Notes: generated by a model from the letters alone, not told the origin. DNA of 64,000 bases from Pacificibacter marinus (GCF_900109555.1 NZ_FNZV01000002.1:62001-126000), one strand, 5' to 3'. Shown: positions 16,374 through 25,897, counted from the first letter of the stretch. A program made the numbers and translations.

Positions 16374-17615
16374 ATGAAATCTCTTCTTCTCTCTGTAGGC
16401 CTTGCGCTCACTGCGACCACTGCGATGGCAGAAACGGAAATCCGCGTTCATTATGCGATTCCGACAATCTGGGCCGAAACTCAAGACATGTTGGCTGACG
16501 CATTTATGGCGGCCAATCCTGATGTCAAAATTATCATCGACGGTCCCGCCGAAGGGTATGCAGATGGTGTACAGCGGCTGCTGCGCGAATCTATCGCGGG
16601 TACAGAACCTGACGTTGCTTATGTGGGTTTAAACCGCTGGCGTATTTTGGAAGACCGCGGTCTGACGCAACCTCTGGACGGCTTTTTACCAGCTGACACT
16701 GCGGCAGCAGGATATACACCTGCGTTACTGTCTTTGGGGCAATATCAAGATGTTCAACATGCTTTGGGCACCTCTGCGTCAACATTGGTCCTTTATGTAA
16801 ACCCTGACCTTGTCACGCAAGCTGGGGGATCTATGGAAGATTTCCCAACTGATTTTGACGGTATCATAGAGCTGGCCGCAAAAATTGATGCACTGGGCGA
16901 TAACATCGAAGGCATTAGTATTGGCCGTCACGACTGGCGTTTTCAGTCATTGTTGGGCTCGTTTGGCGGGCGTCCAATGCTTGAAGATGAATCTGATATT
17001 ACTTTTGATTCCGATGAAGGCATGGCTGCTGCGGGTCTGTACCAGCGTTTTGCGTCAGAGGGTGGTATGTCCTCTTTGTCAGAAAGTGAAGCACGCCAAT
17101 CTTACCCTGCAGGCACTTTGGGAATGTTCTTTGAATCGTCGTCTCTTTTGACGCGATTTGAAGAAGGCGCAGATGGCCGTTTTGACGTGACAGTGTTGGG
17201 CACGCCCGTATCCGCAGAAGAAAATGTATACTTCCCAACGGGTGGATCAGCGATCGTTATGTTGACAGACGATGCTGAAAAACAAGCAGCTGCTTGGGAT
17301 TACATGTCTTTTGTAACAGGCCCAGAGGGTCAAAAAATCGTTGTTGAGAATACAGGTTATGCGCCGGCGAACAGTATCGTTCTTGAAGACCAAAGCTATC
17401 TTGGCGCTTATTATGAAGCAAATCCAAATGCCAAGGCTGCCCATGCGCAAGTTGCAGCACATGCAGGCCCGTGGTTTTCTTACCCAGGCCCACAAGGTGT
17501 TGCTGTAACAGATCAGATCGCAGCAGCTTTGGTGGAAGTTACTGACGGCGCAGATGTGACCTCAACAATAAATGACCTTGCCGAAACGCTTCGCCTCGAA
17601 CTTGGCATGAAATAG
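16374..17615 (+). CDS. Extracellular solute-binding protein of the CUT1 transporter
   Basis: 413 residues. The ATG at 16374 gives a classic signal peptide, MKSLLLSVGLALTATTAMA, cleaved before ETEIRV; an ATG four codons upstream would spoil it. The mature protein is a family 1 solute-binding protein with IWAETQDMLADAFMAANPDV and the later FPTGGSAIVMLTDDAEKQ stretch similar to UgpB. It would deliver ligand to the permeases in the periplasm. It is placed last in the operon and followed by a strong terminator. The ligand is unknown; carbohydrate, polyol and sugar phosphate are all possible. Confidence 0.9.
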   Translation: MKSLLLSVGLALTATTAMAETEIRVHYAIPTIWAETQDMLADAFMAANPDVKIIIDGPAEGYADGVQRLLRESIAGTEPDVAYVGLNRWRILEDRGLTQPLDGFLPADTAAAGYTPALLSLGQYQDVQHALGTSASTLVLYVNPDLVTQAGGSMEDFPTDFDGIIELAAKIDALGDNIEGISIGRHDWRFQSLLGSFGGRPMLEDESDITFDSDEGMAAAGLYQRFASEGGMSSLSESEARQSYPAGTLGMFFESSSLLTRFEEGADGRFDVTVLGTPVSAEENVYFPTGGSAIVMLTDDAEKQAAAWDYMSFVTGPEGQKIVVENTGYAPANSIVLEDQSYLGAYYEANPNAKAAHAQVAAHAGPWFSYPGPQGVAVTDQIAAALVEVTDGADVTSTINDLAETLRLELGMK

Positions 17616-17622
17616 AAAATAC

Positions 17623-17659
17623 GCACCGCAGCCTTGGTTATTTGGCTGCGGTGCTTTTT
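17623..17659 (+). terminator. Rho-independent terminator of the ABC operon
   Basis: Perfect 11-bp stem GCACCGCAGCC / GGCTGCGGTGC with a 10-base loop, followed by TTTTTG, 8 bases after the solute-binding protein stop. Confidence 0.9.
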
Positions 17660-17762
17660 GTTTTAAAGGGGATGGCTTTGGCGTGGTCGCTGTGAACCGT
17701 GTCAAGTTTGCAGTGTGAGTTAATACTAAAATTAATCACAAGTCGGTGCAATACAAGCGGCA

Positions 17763-18250
17763 TCAAGCCGCGACAGTATCAGGCAAAGTGAAAGTGGGAT
17801 CACCGTATTTCTGAGCCATAAGTAAGGGAACTCTTTCCCGTGTATGGTCGTGGCCGTGCCATGTTGGATCATTCCCGTGGTCGGCAGTTAATATGAGTCA
17901 GTCGCCATCTTAAGCTGCATTGAGAATTTCAGGTATGCGGGAATCAAACGTTTCAAGAGCATTTGCATAGCTATTTGGGTCTCGTCGATGGCCGTATAAC
18001 TATCAAATTCAACAAAGTTACCGATGTCAATTTGAACGGAGGCTTTTATGCTACCACTTGGTTGATGGCGGTTTTACTGCGCAGCAACTGATTTTGATAA
18101 TCAGGGATTGTTTCACAGGAACGTTGCGCCCAATTTTGTGTGCAACAGCTCAAATCACAAAAGCTGGCTGAGGGGACATTGTATCGATGGTTCCCTCCGT
18201 TTCCCTGATGCAGGCATTCACTGCGCGCTGCGCAAGGTCAGAAATGCGGG
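17763..18250 (-). pseudogene. Decayed phosphopentomutase (deoB) 3' part
   Basis: Read on the minus strand, the sequence yields in order DLAQRAVNAC, NFVEFDS, then in a shifted frame YGHRRDP..YANALETFDSRIPEILNA, and [20 protein letters not shown] followed by ERVP. These are the C-terminal metal-binding blocks of phosphopentomutase (alkaline phosphatase superfamily). The reading frame contains two internal stops (after LNAA and after DGD), a frameshift between NFVEFDS and YGHRRDP, and a scrambled stretch of about 170 bases. It ends with a plausible native stop near 17763. Phosphopentomutase interconverts ribose 1- and 5-phosphates in nucleoside catabolism. Confidence 0.75.
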
Positions 18251-18361
18251 ACAAAGTGGCCCTTGGCTTTGGTCGGCCAGATGACTTTTTTCGAGAAAAT
18301 AACTTCCGTCCGACCGCAACTCTGCCTCTTCCAAAAACTCTTAAAACTGTTAATTGAAATC

Positions 18362-20875
18362 ATGGATATTGTTCTGATCACTGCGGTCATCGCATCGCTT
18401 TTTGTTGTCATCGGCGCGGCTGAGCCGCTCGCTGCACGATTGCGCCTGCCATATAGCGTTATCCTCGCTGTTCTGGGCATCCTCATCGGCTCGGGCGCGA
18501 TTTTCTTTTTGCGCACGGATCTGACGGATGCGCTTAATCCAGTCGCGGAGGCGATCTTAAAGTTTCCAATTCGGTCGAACGTCTTCCTGTATGTTTTTCT
18601 GCCGACACTGCTGTTTCAGGCAACATTGGGGATGAACCTGCGTCGGATGCTGGACGATTGGGTTCCTATTATGGTTCTGGCCATCTTAGCGGTGATCTTA
18701 GCGACTTTCAGTGTTGGGTACGCACTTTCTTGGGCAAGTCCGCTGCCCTTGGCGGCGTGTCTGTTGATCGGGGCAATCGTATCGACGACTGACCCTTCCG
18801 CAGTTGTTTCGATCTTTCGGTCCATCTCGGCGCCTCGAAGGCTTTCACGGATCATCGAGGGCGAAAGCCTACTGAACGACGCAGCCGCTATCGCGCTGTT
18901 CGGGTTGTTCATGGGGTTTGTTATGCTCGGCATACCCGACCCTAAACTGGGCGACGCCATTGCTCAGTTCCCAGTCTTGATCATGGGGGGGGCGTTGGCA
19001 GGCTGGCTTGCAGCACGCATTGCGGTTTGGATAATGTCCCTGTTCAGCGCACATGAATTGGCACTGACCTCTGTGTCTGTAGCATTACCCTATCTTGCCT
19101 ATATCGGGTCTGAACAAATCATTGGCGCATCAGGCGTGATCGCTGTTGTCGCGGCGGGGCTGACACTAAACTTGACCGGTCCAGGGCGGTTGCCACCTCA
19201 CGCATGGGTCAATTTGCGCGAGGTCTGGGATTTACTTGCCCACTGGGCTGGCGCTTTGATCTTTATCCTTGCTGCACTGCTGATTCCTCGGTTGCTGGCA
19301 GATGTCAGGATCGAAGACTTTGCCCTCATTGGCGTCGTGATACTCGCGGCGTTTGCTGCGCGCGTGGTTATACTTTTCGGGCTGCTGCCATTCCTGACAT
19401 TTCTCAGAGTCTCGCCGGCTGTTGAACGGCCTTACCGGACCGCAATCCTTTGGGGTGGACTGCGGGGCGCTGTGACACTTGCGCTGGCGCTCGCCGTAAC
19501 CGAAAGCCTGCGGGTACCAGTAGAAGTCAAACGTCTGGTCGGTATTCTTGCCACTGGTTTTACCTTATTTACCTTGCTGGTACAGGGGACGACGCTACGG
19601 TCCGTTATCGGCTGGCTGGGACTTGATCGCCTGTCACCAATTGACGAAGCGATGTCGCGGCAAGTCGTCGCTGTTGCACTGCAAACCGTGCGCGAAGATG
19701 TGGCGCGCACGACTGAGGACTACGCCCTCACTCATGATGTCGTGCGCTCCGAGGCGAAGGTGTTTGGCGACCGCCTAGAGACCGCTGTAAAAACTGCGGA
19801 AGATAGCGAGGATATTCTTGATCGTGACCGTATTACTTTGGGGCTGATCGCGTTGGCAGGATTCGAGCGTGACACAATCTTGAACCGAGTACATGAGCGC
19901 ACGATTTCGGCGCGCATGGCTGAGAAAACTCTATTGGATGCTGATCGGCTGATTGAAGGCGCGCGTTCGGATGGGCGGGCGGGCTATCAACGGGCTGCGC
20001 GTCGTTCGATCGCATATGGGCGCGCTTTCCGAGCGGCGGGGCTGCTGCACAGCAAGTTGCGATTATCTGCGCCTCTGGTGCGTCTGACGGCAGACCGTTT
20101 CGAGCTTTTGCTGTCACAACGACTTACTCTGCGTGATCTTGGTTCTTTCATTGAAGGGCGTATTCGCCGCATTCACGGACGACGGGTCGCCGGTCTTTTA
20201 TCAAACATGCTTTCGCGGCGGATCGAGCTGGTGGAAACCGCTTTGGACGGCCTGCGGTTGCAATACCCTGGATATGCCGAAGAATTGGAGCGCCGTTTTA
20301 TAAAGCGTACCACCTTGCGGTTTGAGGAGCGAGAATACGAGGCCATGCGCGAAGACGGGCTGATCGGTGCAGAAGTGTATACAACTTTGATGCATGACCT
20401 GACGCGGCGGCGGGCCACAGCAGAAGGCCGTCCTCCTCTTGATTTTGCTGTGAAGCGCTTTGAGTTGATCAAACAGTTTCCGCCGTTCGCGGATCTGGAC
20501 GCCAAATCCGTGCGGCGACTTGGTCGCGCTTTGAAGACCCGTTATGTCAACGCAGGAAGCATTATTTTGCGCAAAGACGGCGCATTGAAGCACGTATTTT
20601 TTATCGCATCGGGGGCGGTCGAGTTGGAAATTGCAGGCCAGATATCGCGGCTGGGTCGGGCCGATATGTTTGGGCAAGTTTCCATCTTGATGAAAAACGC
20701 GCCCCGTTCCGAAGTGCGCGCCATCGCCCCAACGACATTGCTCGTTCTCGACGTGGCACAGTTTCAGATTCTTCTGAACAAAATACCGGCTTTGCGAAGT
20801 GCTGTGCGCGCCAGTGCTGAAAAACGCGGCATTGATCCGGATGCACTGTTGGAAGACTTCTCAACTGAACATTAA
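18362..20875 (+). CDS. NhaP-type cation:proton antiporter with C-terminal cyclic nucleotide-binding domain
   Basis: 837 residues from the ATG at 18362. The first 420 residues form a CPA1 antiporter with about 12 helices; IVSTTDPSAVVSIFRS carries the ion-binding TDP motif, EGESLLNDAAAIALFG the essential Asp pair, and LRGAVTLALALAV a conserved late helix. A helical cytosolic region follows, then a cNMP-binding fold from about residue 690 (FPPFADLDAKSVRRLGRALK, then VFFIASGAVELEI and GQVSILMKNAPRSEVRA). It exports Na+ or K+ in exchange for protons at the inner membrane, possibly gated by a cyclic nucleotide. The PRSEVRA phosphate-binding cassette retains the Arg but not every canonical residue, so ligand binding is uncertain. 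Confidence 0.88.
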   Translation: MDIVLITAVIASLFVVIGAAEPLAARLRLPYSVILAVLGILIGSGAIFFLRTDLTDALNPVAEAILKFPIRSNVFLYVFLPTLLFQATLGMNLRRMLDDWVPIMVLAILAVILATFSVGYALSWASPLPLAACLLIGAIVSTTDPSAVVSIFRSISAPRRLSRIIEGESLLNDAAAIALFGLFMGFVMLGIPDPKLGDAIAQFPVLIMGGALAGWLAARIAVWIMSLFSAHELALTSVSVALPYLAYIGSEQIIGASGVIAVVAAGLTLNLTGPGRLPPHAWVNLREVWDLLAHWAGALIFILAALLIPRLLADVRIEDFALIGVVILAAFAARVVILFGLLPFLTFLRVSPAVERPYRTAILWGGLRGAVTLALALAVTESLRVPVEVKRLVGILATGFTLFTLLVQGTTLRSVIGWLGLDRLSPIDEAMSRQVVAVALQTVREDVARTTEDYALTHDVVRSEAKVFGDRLETAVKTAEDSEDILDRDRITLGLIALAGFERDTILNRVHERTISARMAEKTLLDADRLIEGARSDGRAGYQRAARRSIAYGRAFRAAGLLHSKLRLSAPLVRLTADRFELLLSQRLTLRDLGSFIEGRIRRIHGRRVAGLLSNMLSRRIELVETALDGLRLQYPGYAEELERRFIKRTTLRFEEREYEAMREDGLIGAEVYTTLMHDLTRRRATAEGRPPLDFAVKRFELIKQFPPFADLDAKSVRRLGRALKTRYVNAGSIILRKDGALKHVFFIASGAVELEIAGQISRLGRADMFGQVSILMKNAPRSEVRAIAPTTLLVLDVAQFQILLNKIPALRSAVRASAEKRGIDPDALLEDFSTEH

Positions 20876-21313
20876 ACGTGGGCGTTCTCTTTGTACTTGT
20901 CGCTGTACTTGTCGCTCCAGAAAGTGGGCAATCCAAGCCCGCCACGGCGTCCCAATTGCTCGACCAATGCTTTTTGGGGGAGCGACTGAAAAGCATCATT
21001 TATTCACACTTAATTAGGTTTACTCATAGTGAAAATTTCACAGATATAAATTTGTCAGCTTGAGTTTGAAGGATGCCAAAATCAAGACACCGCGAACCAA
21101 AGACGTTCTGTGGTTTTTACTCTGATTTAAGAGTGGCACCATTATGTGACTATTTTACTAAGGATACTAAAAGCACCTTAACATGCACTTGCATGTGATG
21201 ATTTTTGCACTTAAGGGTGAGCTGCAAAACAGCCCAGCCAGAGACTCCTTTTAGAGATTTTCTCGAGCCAAATCTATCTTCTTGGCCAAATCTAACTCTT
21301 GGAAAGCTCTCGT
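20876..21313. promoter_or_regulatory. Upstream region of the TonB receptor gene
   Basis: About 440 bases. At 20892-20915 there is a perfect tandem duplication of TGTACTTGTCGC. At 21181-21196 lies ACATGCACTTGCATGT, two 7-bp arms around CT, a candidate operator about 120 bases before the receptor start. The rest is AT-rich; no coding remnant was recognised and no canonical Fur or Irr box is evident. Confidence 0.45.
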
Positions 21314-23281
21314 ATGACACATCAAAAAAACACTGTTGTAGCCCTGCTTATGTGCGGCACAGCGTTACCCTTATGCACAACGACAGGCGCATTGGCGCAA
21401 GACGTTGTGTCTCTGGATCCCATAGAGGTACGCCGCGAAGATCCGCTCGGCGATGCTGCAGATCAAGCGAGCTCGGTTTACGTTGCAGATGCTGAGATTG
21501 ATCGCGCTTCCATGGGCGATTTGAAAGACCTTTTCGCAGGTGTCGCGTCTGTATCCGTAGGGGGGGCCATTCCTCTGGCACAAAAGATCTATGTTAACGG
21601 CGTAGATATGCTCAACCTTGCCGTCACCGTTGATGGTGTTGCCCAGAACAACCGTATTTTTCACCACGCGTCTGCGAATGCGTTCGACCCAGGTATGATG
21701 AAATACGTTCGGGTCGATCCTGGCGTTGCTCCTGCTGATGCTGGCTTTGAAGCTCTCGCTGGCGCAGTGAGCATGGAAACCATTGATGCGAATGACATTC
21801 TCGAAGATGGTGAAACGTTCGGCGGCCAAGCTCGCCTTAGTTATTCTGACAACGGTGACATATTCGGTACATCTTTGACTTTGGCCCAAAAGACCGGAGG
21901 TTTTGAACTTCTCGGTTACGCAAAATACGTCAGCGGAGGCGAATATACCGATGGAGAAGGCGATGTCGAAAACGGCACAGAAACCGATCTCCAAATTGGC
22001 CTCATCAAAGCAGCGTATGAAGCCGATGCAGGCCATCGGTTTGAATTTTCTGCACAACAAATGGCAGACGCCGGGACGAGAAATGCCAAAGCCAACTTCG
22101 GTTCAACAAGTGCAGCCACTTATCTCTATGAAGCCACGCGCAACGTTGTTTCTTTGAAATACGAGAACACTCAAGCGGTCGGTCTTTGGGACCCTGAAAT
22201 TTCCTTGGGATACTCTTCCACCGAGATTTTCAAGCCGGAAGATTACGACAGCAACGGCATTACAGATACTCTGAGCGCAACCATTCAAAATACTTTCCAC
22301 CTTGCAAACGGAGCCGACATCACGACCGGTGTCGATTATATCAGCAAAACCGGTACATACTCCACCGCATCCACTGGTGTTGTTTCAGGGTCAGAATCTT
22401 TTGACAACGTGGGTATCTTTACTCAAGCGCGTTTCGAATTTTCTCCAGGCTTTGATATCTCCACAGGTCTGCGTATCGACCACCAAAACTTTACCGACAC
22501 GGATGGAGGTGAATACAGTAACACAGGGCTGAGCACCAACATATCCGCAACCTACGAAGTGTCACCTTCATGGACTGTGCGCGGCGGCTATTCCTCGGTA
22601 TTTGGTGGCATTCCGATTGAAGACAACTTTCTCTTTAGCGATGATTGGGACTACAGTGGCCTCGTAGAAGTCACACGAGGTGAGAACTTTATCCTCGGTG
22701 CAGATTATGGCTCCGGAAATCTCACCTTTGGAGCGGAAATTTTCAGAACGCGCCTCAACGATGTACGCACCAGCGATTGGGACAGAACTTCTGGGTCCTA
22801 TGTCGCGGGCCACGGTACATATGAAAGCAGTGGCTACAATCTCTCCGCGACCTATGACTGGACATCTGGTTTCGCGCGTCTGACATTCAGTGACACACAA
22901 GCTTTATGGAATGGGGAAACAACGTCTAACTACGCCGTGTTAGATAGCGGAACAGCGTTGGGTCAAGTTCTGGCCATTGAAATGCAACAAGAACTGCCCG
23001 ATCACAATCTTGTCGTTGGTGGGGCAATCGAGGCGGCCCGCGGGATGAACGTCTATGATGTTCAGTACGCCACTGATTATTCATATGCGGGTTACGCCGT
23101 TCTGGACCTCTTTGCCGAGTACCACGTTCCAAATGTGAATGATCTTGTGGTGCGCGTCACTGTCGACAACGTGTTTGATGCAAAATACGCTGATCGCGCT
23201 ACATACGGTGCCGAGTATGGTCTTGAAACATTAGCAGAGCCAGGTCGCACAATTTCATTGATCGCGACTGTGGAATTCTAA
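21314..23281 (+). CDS. TonB-dependent outer membrane receptor, FetA/FrpB-like
   Basis: 655 residues from the ATG at 21314. The signal peptide is followed by mature QDVVSLDPIEV, whose DPIEV stretch resembles a TonB box. The plug contains GAIPLAQKIYVNGVDMLNLA and the stretch FHHASANAFDPGMMKYVRVD, matching FetA/FrpB plugs in order and spacing. Barrel strands fill the rest and the protein ends in the aromatic TVEF, the usual C-terminal signature for outer-membrane insertion. It imports a ferric siderophore or similar chelate across the outer membrane. A MarR gene faces it from downstream. Iron control is expected for the family but I see no clear box. Confidence 0.85.
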   Translation: MTHQKNTVVALLMCGTALPLCTTTGALAQDVVSLDPIEVRREDPLGDAADQASSVYVADAEIDRASMGDLKDLFAGVASVSVGGAIPLAQKIYVNGVDMLNLAVTVDGVAQNNRIFHHASANAFDPGMMKYVRVDPGVAPADAGFEALAGAVSMETIDANDILEDGETFGGQARLSYSDNGDIFGTSLTLAQKTGGFELLGYAKYVSGGEYTDGEGDVENGTETDLQIGLIKAAYEADAGHRFEFSAQQMADAGTRNAKANFGSTSAATYLYEATRNVVSLKYENTQAVGLWDPEISLGYSSTEIFKPEDYDSNGITDTLSATIQNTFHLANGADITTGVDYISKTGTYSTASTGVVSGSESFDNVGIFTQARFEFSPGFDISTGLRIDHQNFTDTDGGEYSNTGLSTNISATYEVSPSWTVRGGYSSVFGGIPIEDNFLFSDDWDYSGLVEVTRGENFILGADYGSGNLTFGAEIFRTRLNDVRTSDWDRTSGSYVAGHGTYESSGYNLSATYDWTSGFARLTFSDTQALWNGETTSNYAVLDSGTALGQVLAIEMQQELPDHNLVVGGAIEAARGMNVYDVQYATDYSYAGYAVLDLFAEYHVPNVNDLVVRVTVDNVFDAKYADRATYGAEYGLETLAEPGRTISLIATVEF

Positions 23282-23304
23282 GGTTATCGTCAGATATTGA
23301 AAGC

Positions 23305-23805
23305 TTATGGGGCGGGTTGTTCTGACTCGCCCTGCACAAAAAGTTTTACCATTTTATGCGCCAAATCATAGGCTTCGTCGGTGGTGAGTTTTTCCGAGAA
23401 TTCGGTTTGTATCGCATCAAGGTATGCGGGCCAAATGCGGCCGTGAATACCTTTACCGTCTTCTGTAATGAATAGGACTTGCTTACGTCGTCCATCAGAC
23501 AAATAGGTGCGACGAATATAGCCCGCTTTTTCCATGCGAGAAATGTGACGCGATAGCGCATATTGTGGCACGTATAACTCATTCTCTAAAGAGGCCATCG
23601 GCTGGCCCGCATCACCCGCTTTTTCAACATACATAAGAATTTCGTACCAAATCGGATCAGACATACCCTCATCGCGCAAAACTTTGGAGATCTTGGGGTA
23701 AATCTTACGATGCGCCCGCATCAAAAAAAACCAAAGTCGATTGTAGCCAATTTTGGGATCATCATCGCCAAAAAAATGCGACCAATCTTTTGGTGGATAT
23801 GGCAT
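23305..23805 (-). CDS. MarR family transcriptional regulator
   Basis: 166 residues with a central winged helix: MSDPIWYEILMYVEKAGD, then LENELYVPQYALSRHISRME (recognition helix) and GYIRRTYLSDGRRKQVLFIT (wing with the DxRxxx motif). The N- and C-terminal helices would dimerise. The gene converges on the TonB receptor with a 23-bp gap. A 10-bp-arm palindrome at 23878-23913 lies upstream of its start and is a candidate autoregulatory operator. The regulated genes and ligand are unknown. Confidence 0.88.
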   Translation of the reverse strand: MPYPPKDWSHFFGDDDPKIGYNRLWFFLMRAHRKIYPKISKVLRDEGMSDPIWYEILMYVEKAGDAGQPMASLENELYVPQYALSRHISRMEKAGYIRRTYLSDGRRKQVLFITEDGKGIHGRIWPAYLDAIQTEFSEKLTTDEAYDLAHKMVKLFVQGESEQPAP

Positions 23806-23877
23806 AAAATTCCCTTCAGATTTTGAAAGGATTATACGCCGTTTTTAAATTTTCACCAGCGGGCATTTTTGTAAATA

Positions 23878-23913
23878 TTTCATATATGACAATATGTTAT
23901 AAGATATATGAAA
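23878..23913. promoter_or_regulatory. AT-rich inverted repeat upstream of the MarR gene
   Basis: Arms TTTCATATAT (23878-23887) and ATATATGAAA (23904-23913) are exact reverse complements with a 16-base spacer that is also AT-rich and contains further ATAT palindromes. It starts 73 bases upstream of the MarR start. It could be the MarR operator or part of its promoter. Confidence 0.5.
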
Positions 23914-24103
23914 ACATATACCTTGGTGTAAATCAAAGCCACAGCCTCTGAAATAAAGCGCGCAGGTCGGCCATGAGTATGTATAGCTTTGATGTCCTTG
24001 CTGCTTGGCTGCGGTCGCTTTGCTGGCTGGAGTTCATTCGGATGACGCTCAGAGCAGTGCTTCCAGTGGTTTGTAAAAGTGCTAAAGAAAGGCCCGCGCC
24101 TAA

Positions 24104-24300
24104 TATCCGATCACAACCGAAGATTGGGTGGTTTATAACGGCGAAAGCTATGACATTCGCCAGATTGCTGAGATTGGTCACCGTGATGGCCATCAAATCA
24201 CGGGGGTATCGGTATGAGTGCGATGCACAACGTCAGTTAAAATGCTTTGTACCGCGCTGACAGGGGCATTGGGAATGGAATCGCCTTGCATGACTGCAGC
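24104..24300 (+). pseudogene. Ghost of two phage head-completion genes
   Basis: From 24104 the sequence reads YPITTEDWVVYNGESYDIRQ then IAEIGHRDGHQITGVSV and stops at 24215-24217, which looks like the last 37 residues of a siphovirus head-tail adaptor (head closure) protein. A stop codon precedes it in frame, so the front is gone. An ATG overlapping the stop (ATGA) opens a second frame, MSAMHNVS, stop, NALYRALTG, resembling the start of a DUF3168 tail-terminator gene. The intact GTA genes at 42768 and 43106 have the same order and the same ATGA overlap but different sequence. Confidence 0.5.
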
Positions 24301-24392
24301 TGACCCCCTAGAAGAACCCCTGATTTATAGGGCTGCCCGCGGGTGGTCTAACGATGACGTAAAGTCTAGACGTATAATATAAGGACGCCAAC

Positions 24393-25721
24393 ATGCAGGT
24401 CACCGAGACCCTCAACGAAGGTCTGAAGCGCGGCTATCAGATCACCATCACCGCAGCTCAGCTCGACGAAAAGGTAAACGCTAAACTCAAAGAAGCGCAG
24501 CCTGAAATCGAAATGAAGGGTTTCCGCAAAGGCAAAGTGCCTATGGCGATGCTCAAAAAGCAATTCGGTCCAAAGGTTCTTGGCGAAGCGATGCAGGAAA
24601 CTGTTGATGCGGCGATGAACGATCACTTTGAGACATCTGGCGACCGTCCTGCGGCGCAGCCTGACGTGAAAATGGATGGCGGCGAAGATTGGAAAGAGGG
24701 CGACGACGTTATCGTCAACATCACGTACGAAGCGCTGCCAACTATTCCTGACGCTGACTTGTCCGACGTGAAACTCGAAAAACTCGTTGTCAAAGCATCT
24801 GACGCTGAAGTGAACGAGGCTCTTGAGAACCTTGCGAAAACAGCACAAAACTTTGAAACCAAAGACGGCGTTGCCGCTGATGGCGATCAAGTTGTGTTTG
24901 ATTTCTTGGGCAAAGTTGACAATGAGCCATTCGATGGCGGCGCTGCTGAAGATTACCCACTCGTTCTTGGTTCAGGTTCTTTCATCCCGGGCTTTGAAGA
25001 ACAACTCGTTGGCGTAAAAGCTGGCGAAGAGAAAAACGTCGAAGTGACATTCCCTGCGGAATACGGCGCAGAAAACCTCGCTGGCAAAGCGGCTGTTTTT
25101 GAATGCACAATCAAAGACGTGAAAGCGCCTGCGGATGCGGCGATTGATGACGAGCTTGCTAAAAAATTCGGTTCCGAAGATTTGGCAGCTTTGACAGCTC
25201 AGGTTACTGAGCGCCTCGAAGGCGAATACGCTGGTGCGGCACGTGCAATCATGAAGCGCGCGCTTCTTGACCAACTGGACGGCAAAGTTTCTTTCGAACT
25301 TCCACCATCTTTGGTTGAAGCAGAAGCAAACCAAATTGCGCACCAGTTGTGGCACGAAGAAAACCCTGAAGTTGAAGGTCACGATCACCCCGAGATCGAG
25401 ACAACTGAAGAGCACACAACTTTGGCTGAGCGCCGCGTGCGTTTGGGTCTTTTGTTGGCTGACCTTGGTCAGAAACAAGAAATTCAAGTCACTGACGCTG
25501 AATTGACACAAGCGGTTATGACGCAAGCGCGTCAGTACCCAGGTCAAGAGCAGCAGTTCTTTGAATTCGTTCAGCAAAACCCACAAATGCGCCAGCAACT
25601 TCAAGCGCCAATCTTTGAAGACAAAGTTGTCGACTGGATTGCTTCAAACGCTGACGTGACAGAAAAAGAAGTCTCAAAAGCAGACCTCGAAAAAGCTGTA
25701 GAAGCACTCGACGAAGAATAA
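24393..25721 (+). CDS. tig: Trigger factor
   Basis: 442 residues, the usual length. The ribosome-binding domain occupies residues 1-115 with [19 protein letters not shown], the GFRxGxxP ribosome-docking signature. The FKBP-type prolyl isomerase domain follows at about 150-245 ([19 protein letters not shown] and [18 protein letters not shown]), and the rest forms the helical chaperone arms. It catches nascent chains at the ribosome exit. It stands alone, with a ribosome-binding site AAGGA and its own terminator. Confidence 0.97.
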   Translation: MQVTETLNEGLKRGYQITITAAQLDEKVNAKLKEAQPEIEMKGFRKGKVPMAMLKKQFGPKVLGEAMQETVDAAMNDHFETSGDRPAAQPDVKMDGGEDWKEGDDVIVNITYEALPTIPDADLSDVKLEKLVVKASDAEVNEALENLAKTAQNFETKDGVAADGDQVVFDFLGKVDNEPFDGGAAEDYPLVLGSGSFIPGFEEQLVGVKAGEEKNVEVTFPAEYGAENLAGKAAVFECTIKDVKAPADAAIDDELAKKFGSEDLAALTAQVTERLEGEYAGAARAIMKRALLDQLDGKVSFELPPSLVEAEANQIAHQLWHEENPEVEGHDHPEIETTEEHTTLAERRVRLGLLLADLGQKQEIQVTDAELTQAVMTQARQYPGQEQQFFEFVQQNPQMRQQLQAPIFEDKVVDWIASNADVTEKEVSKADLEKAVEALDEE

Positions 25722-25790
25722 ACTGCCATAGGCAGTGCCCCCTGAAGCGGGCCAGCCAATTTTGGGTGGCTTGCTGATAGGGCAAAAATT

Positions 25791-25823
25791 AAGGCCGTTC
25801 CTAGCGATAGGGACGGCCTTTTT
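25791..25823 (+). terminator. Rho-independent terminator after tig
   Basis: Stem AAGGCCGTTCCTA / TAGGGACGGCCTT with one G-T pair and a GCGA loop, followed by a T-run, 69 bases after the tig stop. Confidence 0.85.
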
Positions 25824-25897
25824 GTAATTGTATGTGTTTGGTGTCGGGGCAGGCGGCGCAACAGGGGCGTCTTTGCTGCTCTATAGCGATGTGTGGA

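Noticed and set aside
24373-24378. TATAAT just before tig as a -10 box
   Set aside because: It would give a leader of only a few bases overlapping the ribosome-binding site, and no -35 box fits.
24972-25604. Long antisense open frame inside trigger factor
   Set aside because: It mirrors the codon bias of tig, is rich in Leu/Phe/Cys with no family features, and tig is unambiguous.
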